From Gammaproteobacteria bacterium (lineage in GTDB: Bacteria; Pseudomonadota; Gammaproteobacteria; Steroidobacterales; Steroidobacteraceae): DNA of 9,100 nt. Below the pieces are notes generated by a model. The model ran no database searches and had not been told where the DNA came from. It was given only the letters and a program-made list of their open reading frames with translations. Position 1 is the stretch's first letter. Each line of letters opens with the position of its first letter. The translations under genes and the position numbers were made by a program. Location of the stretch: positions 1-9,100 of the forward strand of contig JANXYA010000224.1 of assembly GCA_025350345.1 (NCBI GenBank), read 5' to 3'. Below, piece after piece: positions 6,421 through 9,100 of this stretch.

Positions 6421-7290
6421 CTAGCGAAAAACCACGGTGCGATTGCCGTTGAGGAAGATGCGATGTTCGATGGCGAGGCGCACCGCTGTCGACAGAGCGC
6501 GGCGCTCCGAGTCACGGCCGGCAGCCACCAGCATCTCGGGCGTGTCGCGATGGTCGACGCGCTCGACGACCTGCTCGATGATCGGCCCTTCGTCCAGGTC
6601 ATGAGTAACGTAATGAGCGGTGGCGCCGATCACCTTGACGCCGCGCTCGTACGCCTGGGTGTAGGGCTTGGCGCCCTTGAAGCCCGGCAGGAAGGAGTGA
6701 TGGATGTTGATGGCGCGGCCGCGGAGCTTCCCGCACAGCTCGTTGGAGAGGATCTGCATGTAGCGCGCCAGCACCACGAGATCAGTTCGGGTCGACTCGA
6801 TCAGCTCGAGCAGGCGCCGCTCCTGTTCTGCCTTGGTGGCTGGCGTCACGGGCAGATGAAAGAACGGGATGCGATGCTGCGCCGCCACCGGCTGCAGCGT
6901 CACGTGGTTGGAGACGATGGCCGTGATGTCCATCTTCAGCTCGCCAATCCGGTGGCGGTAGAGCAGGTCCTCGAGGCAGTGATCGTAATTGGACACCATG
7001 AGCAGCACGCGCGTGCGCTCGGTGGAATCGTGGATGCGCCAGTCCATGCCCTCGGACTGGTCAAGGCGGGCGAACTCCTTGCGCAGCGCGGCGACGTCGA
7101 CCGGCTCGCCGCGCACGGCGCAGAAGGTGGCGCGTACGAAGAAGCGCTGTGAGATCGTATCGTCGAACTGCTGCATCTCCATGATGTAAAGGCGGTGGGC
7201 GGCCAGAAACCCGGCGATGGCCGCGGTCGTGCCCATGCGGCTCGCGCAGCCGGCGGTGAGGATCATGGGGTGGTCGGTGTCAAAGCTCAT
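6421..7290 (-). CDS. purU: Formyltetrahydrofolate deformylase
   Basis: A 289-residue cytosolic enzyme hydrolysing 10-formyl-tetrahydrofolate to formate and tetrahydrofolate, balancing the one-carbon pool. Residues 8-85 form the N-terminal ACT-like domain (ILTAGCASRMG at 10-20, MQQFDD at 39-44, QRFFVRATF at 48-56). Residues about 93-285 form the formyltransferase-like domain, with INIHHSFLPGFKGAKPY at 194-210 and THDLDEGPIIEQ at 229-240. Asn195, His197 and Asp233 match the catalytic triad of this fold. The length is normal. GAGGAG (7304-7299) lies 8 bases before the ATG, a strong ribosome site. The ACT motif usually reads CPDxxG, but here it is CASRMG (15-20), so control by glycine or methionine may differ. 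It diverges from the corrinoid operon, suggesting it disposes of methyl carbon from demethylation as formate (inference). Confidence 0.95.
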   Translation of the reverse strand: MSFDTDHPMILTAGCASRMGTTAAIAGFLAAHRLYIMEMQQFDDTISQRFFVRATFCAVRGEPVDVAALRKEFARLDQSEGMDWRIHDSTERTRVLLMVSNYDHCLEDLLYRHRIGELKMDITAIVSNHVTLQPVAAQHRIPFFHLPVTPATKAEQERRLLELIESTRTDLVVLARYMQILSNELCGKLRGRAINIHHSFLPGFKGAKPYTQAYERGVKVIGATAHYVTHDLDEGPIIEQVVERVDHRDTPEMLVAAGRDSERRALSTAVRLAIEHRIFLNGNRTVVFR

Positions 7291-7426
7291 CGGCGCAACT
7301 CCTCGGCGTCCTTCAAGAGCATTGTCGGGACTGCCGGGCGCGCCGATTGTCAGAATGCGACCGCTGCGTGCCGGGACCGGGCGCCCCCTGGCGCGGAGTG
7401 GCCCCGCCGTCGGGGTTTGCCACCAC

Positions 7427-7460
7427 TATCGATAAGAAGCATTGACCTAGCGATAAAAAG
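7427..7460. repeat. Direct repeat with 21-base period, candidate operator
   Basis: TATCGATAAGAAG (7427-7439) and TAGCGATAAAAAG (7448-7460) agree at 11 of 13 positions and begin exactly 21 bases apart, two helical turns, so a protein could bind both on the same face. The first copy includes the palindrome TATCGATA. They form the AT-rich core of the purU/corrinoid gap. Confidence 0.5.
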
Positions 7461-7465
7461 TGCTT

Positions 7466-7486
7466 GGGCTCCGGGCTCCGGGCTCG
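7466..7486. repeat. GGGCTCC tandem repeat
   Basis: Three adjacent 7-base units: GGGCTCC, GGGCTCC and GGGCTCG. It is short, and no role is evident. Confidence 0.5.
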
Positions 7487-7522
7487 GCGCGGCTCCGGCC
7501 GGCTCGTCCAGCGTCGTTGGTG

Positions 7523-7541
7523 CCGGCGAAGGGCTCGCCGG
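7523..7541 (+). other. Hairpin in the corrinoid operon leader
   Basis: CCGGCGA (7523-7529) and TCGCCGG (7535-7541) form a perfect 7-base-pair stem with a 5-base loop. No T-run follows, so it is not a standard intrinsic terminator. Confidence 0.4.
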
Positions 7542-7628
7542 GACATGTCGCGGGATGATAAGTTGAGGTCGCCCAGGCGCCACCGTTGCGGGGTGCGCGG
7601 CCGTACCATGAAGGATACGGCGCAGTTC

Positions 7629-7657
7629 GCCCCGAGCCGGGGGGCCTGGCTTGGGGC
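7629..7657 (+). other. Strong hairpin just upstream of the corrinoid gene ribosome site
   Basis: GCCCCGAGCC (7629-7638) pairs with GGCTTGGGGC (7648-7657): ten base pairs in RNA counting one G-U, with a 9-base G-rich loop. The stem ends 13 bases before GGGAG at 7671. No T-run follows. It could stabilise the mRNA 5' end or act on translation. It lies in the second half of the 17-codon frame at 7608-7661. Confidence 0.45.
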
Positions 7658-7682
7658 ATAGCTGTCTTCCGGGAGTCTACCG

Positions 7683-8384
7683 ATGGGCGAAGATTCGACC
7701 GAAACATTTGATCTTAATACCCTGAACGATCAGGAACTGACCGAGCAGGTGCACGACGACCTGTACAACGGCCTGAAGGAAGAGATCGTCGCCGCCACGA
7801 ATATATTTTTGGCGCGCGGCTGGGGGCCCGACAAGGTGCTGAACGACGCCCTGGTCGAGGGCATGCGCATCGTCGGCATCGACTTCAGGGATGGGATCCT
7901 CTTCGTGCCCGAAGTCCTGCTGGCCGCCAACGCCATGAAGGCGGGCATGGAGATTCTGCGCCCGCTGCTGGCCGAGACCGGTGCCGAGCCGATCGGCAAG
8001 GTGGTCATCGGCACGGTGAAGGGCGATATCCACGACATCGGCAAGAACCTGGTGTCGATGATGCTGGAGGGAGCGGGGTTCGAAGTGATCAATCTCGGCA
8101 TCAACAATCCAGTGGAGAATTATCTCGCCGCGCTCGAGGAGCATAAGCCCGACATACTCGGGATGTCGGCGCTGCTGACGACGACGATGCCCTACATGAA
8201 GGTGGTCATCGACACGCTCAAGCAGAAGGGGCTGCGCGACAAGTACATCGTCATGGTCGGTGGCGCGCCGCTGAATGACGATTTTGCCAAGGCGATTGGT
8301 GCCGATGCCTATTGCCGTGATGCGGCCATCGCCGTCGAGATGGCGAAGACGCTGATCGCCGCGCGCCGCGCCGCGGCGCGCTGA
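7683..8384 (+). CDS. Corrinoid (B12)-binding methyltransferase protein, MtbC/MtmC-like
   Basis: A 233-residue cytosolic corrinoid shuttle that takes a methyl group from a substrate-specific methyltransferase and passes it on, probably to tetrahydrofolate. Residues about 15-100 are the helical cap domain (ALVEGMRIVGIDFRDGILFVPEVLLAANAM spans about 56-85, a strong family mark). Residues about 105-228 are the Rossmann-like cobalamin domain. GTVKGDIHDIGKNL (110-123) contains DxHxxG with His117, the lower cobalt ligand. MSALLTTTM (161-169) gives the SxL motif and MVGGAP (191-196) the GG motif. The length fits stand-alone MtbC/MttC-type proteins, not MetH. GGGAG lies 7 bases before the ATG. It leads an operon with a DUF1638 gene 5 bases downstream. 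The methyl donor is unknown since no methyltransferase gene is in view. Confidence 0.95.
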   Translation: MGEDSTETFDLNTLNDQELTEQVHDDLYNGLKEEIVAATNIFLARGWGPDKVLNDALVEGMRIVGIDFRDGILFVPEVLLAANAMKAGMEILRPLLAETGAEPIGKVVIGTVKGDIHDIGKNLVSMMLEGAGFEVINLGINNPVENYLAALEEHKPDILGMSALLTTTMPYMKVVIDTLKQKGLRDKYIVMVGGAPLNDDFAKAIGADAYCRDAAIAVEMAKTLIAARRAAAR

Positions 8385-8389
8385 CGCGG

Positions 8390-9040
8390 ATGGCCGAGGG
8401 TGCCGAAACGCTCCTGGTCATCGCCTGCGGAGCCCTGGCACGGGAGATCGTGGCGCTCAAGCGCCTGAACGGCTGGTCCGACATGGCGGTCGAATGCCTG
8501 CCGCCGGAATTGCACAATCGGCCGGAGCAGATCCCCGCCGCAGTACAGGGTGCGATTCGCGCGGCGCGCGGGCACTACGCACGCATCTTTGTCGCCTACG
8601 CAGATTGCGGTACCGGCGGCATGCTCGATGCCATGCTCGAGACGGAAGGCATCGCGCGCCTGCCCGGCGCCCACTGCTACGAATTCTTCGCCACCGCCGC
8701 GGTGTTTGCCGAGCTGAGCGAGGCGGAGCCCGGTACTTTTTATCTCACGGATTTCCTCGTCCGCCACTTCGACCGGCTGGTCATCGAGGGACTGGGCCTG
8801 GATCGCCACCCCGAACTGCTGCCCGAGTATTTTCGCAACTACCGGCGGCTCGTCTACCTGGTGCAGTCGGCCAATGCCGAGCTGAGTGCCGCCGCCAGAG
8901 CGGCCGCGGCGCGACTGGGACTGGCCTACGAGGAGCGCCGTACCGGGTACGGTGGGCTGGCGAGCAGCCTGGGACAGATCGCCACCGTGTCGCTGGCCTC
9001 GACGGGTCTGCGCAGGGGGCCTGGCGCATGGCCTCGCTGA
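8390..9040 (+). CDS. DUF1638 family protein
   Basis: A 216-residue soluble protein of unknown biochemical function. ETLLVIACGALAREI (6-20), the FVAYADCGTGGMLD block (67-80), the HCYEFFAT block (95-102) and FYLTDFLVRHFDRLV (117-131) are features I recognise as DUF1638. Cys13, Cys73, His95 and Cys96 lie in these blocks and could form a metal or corrinoid-handling site; this is inference. ATG 8390 follows the corrinoid gene stop by 5 bases without a strong Shine-Dalgarno sequence, so coupled translation is likely. The downstream gene overlaps its last 13 bases. Its tight place between the corrinoid protein and a virulence-factor-family gene suggests a part in corrinoid methyl transfer, for example cofactor loading, assembly or reactivation. 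Confidence 0.85.
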   Translation: MAEGAETLLVIACGALAREIVALKRLNGWSDMAVECLPPELHNRPEQIPAAVQGAIRAARGHYARIFVAYADCGTGGMLDAMLETEGIARLPGAHCYEFFATAAVFAELSEAEPGTFYLTDFLVRHFDRLVIEGLGLDRHPELLPEYFRNYRRLVYLVQSANAELSAAARAAAARLGLAYEERRTGYGGLASSLGQIATVSLASTGLRRGPGAWPR

Positions 9041-9100
9041 TCGTCATTTCCTGGCGCGATATTCCCGCGCAGGTCATCGTGATGCGCGGGCGGGAGCGGG
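9028..9100 (+). CDS. Virulence-factor domain family protein (N-terminal fragment, cut by window edge)
   Basis: Only 24 codons are visible, reading MASLIVISWRDIPAQVIVMR and on. The WRDIPAQVI block followed by a basic stretch is, from memory, the usual start of the small 'virulence factor' domain family that accompanies corrinoid and DUF1638 genes; the name says little about function. AGGGGG (9014-9019) lies 8 bases before the ATG, and the 13-base overlap with the DUF1638 gene fixes it as the next operon member. The rest lies beyond the window. Confidence 0.75.
   Translation, partial: MASLIVISWRDIPAQVIVMRGRER

Larger units (their letters stand above)
7291..7682. promoter_or_regulatory. Divergent control region between purU and the corrinoid operon
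   Basis: 392 bases without a credible protein gene. It holds a 13-base direct repeat at 7427-7460, a GGGCTCC tandem repeat at 7466-7486, hairpins at 7523-7541 and 7629-7657, and a 17-codon open frame at 7608-7661. I found no convincing sigma-70 promoter in either direction and no cobalamin riboswitch consensus. GGGAG (7671-7675), 7 bases before ATG 7683, is a good ribosome site for the corrinoid gene. Confidence 0.5.

Noticed and set aside
4677..6602. A 641-codon open frame on the minus strand, longer than the GMC gene it opposes
   Set aside because: It has no recognisable motifs and runs antisense to a gene with complete FAD and GMC signatures; long antisense frames are common in GC-rich DNA.
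7629..7657. Intrinsic terminator upstream of the corrinoid gene
   Set aside because: The stem is strong but is followed by CATAGCTG, not a T-run.
7291..7682. Possible cobalamin riboswitch controlling the corrinoid operon or purU
   Set aside because: A GCCACT string occurs on the minus strand near 7400, but the B12 box and the other conserved blocks are absent, so the match is too weak.

Overview
The window is GC-rich chromosomal DNA from what looks like a proteobacterium. The signs are the GcvA-type LysR regulator, the Spinster-like MFS carrier, a two-domain PurU, and a corrinoid/DUF1638/virulence-factor-family gene series, which I associate with alpha- and gammaproteobacteria. I cannot name the genus. 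Three of the protein genes appear to start with GTG or TTG. No rRNA, tRNA, CRISPR array or insertion sequence is visible.

Left part (1-2403): a divergent pair. An MFS transporter runs leftward and leaves the window at base 1. A 3-hydroxyisobutyrate dehydrogenase-family oxidoreductase runs rightward. The 233-bp gap between them must hold both promoters. The pair looks like a small-molecule uptake and oxidation unit of unknown substrate.

Middle (2404-3846): a compact two-gene cassette. It encodes a small nucleotidyltransferase-fold protein with an altered metal motif, followed by an overlapping gene for a protein with a C-terminal winged helix. The cassette is preceded by an AT-rich promoter carrying two inverted repeats, and the first mRNA may be leaderless. 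Its layout resembles toxin-antitoxin or abortive-infection modules such as AbiE, but with a different gene order and HTH position. It is the best candidate here for an undescribed system.

Next (3872-6401): a second divergent pair, a GcvA-like LysR regulator (leftward) and a GMC-family FAD oxidoreductase (rightward). Their start codons are only 13 bases apart, so each promoter must lie inside the other gene. An extended -10 for the regulator can be seen inside the oxidoreductase. With the first pair this could be one catabolic locus that the cassette has interrupted.

Right part (6421-9100): a one-carbon module. PurU (10-formyl-THF deformylase, leftward) diverges from an operon running off the right edge: a corrinoid-binding protein, a DUF1638 protein and the first 24 codons of a virulence-factor-family protein. 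This set suggests corrinoid-dependent transfer of methyl groups from a methylated compound to tetrahydrofolate, with PurU releasing the carbon as formate. The methyltransferase itself is not in the window. The 392-bp gap between purU and the operon holds a 21-bp-spaced direct repeat and two hairpins that no gene explains.
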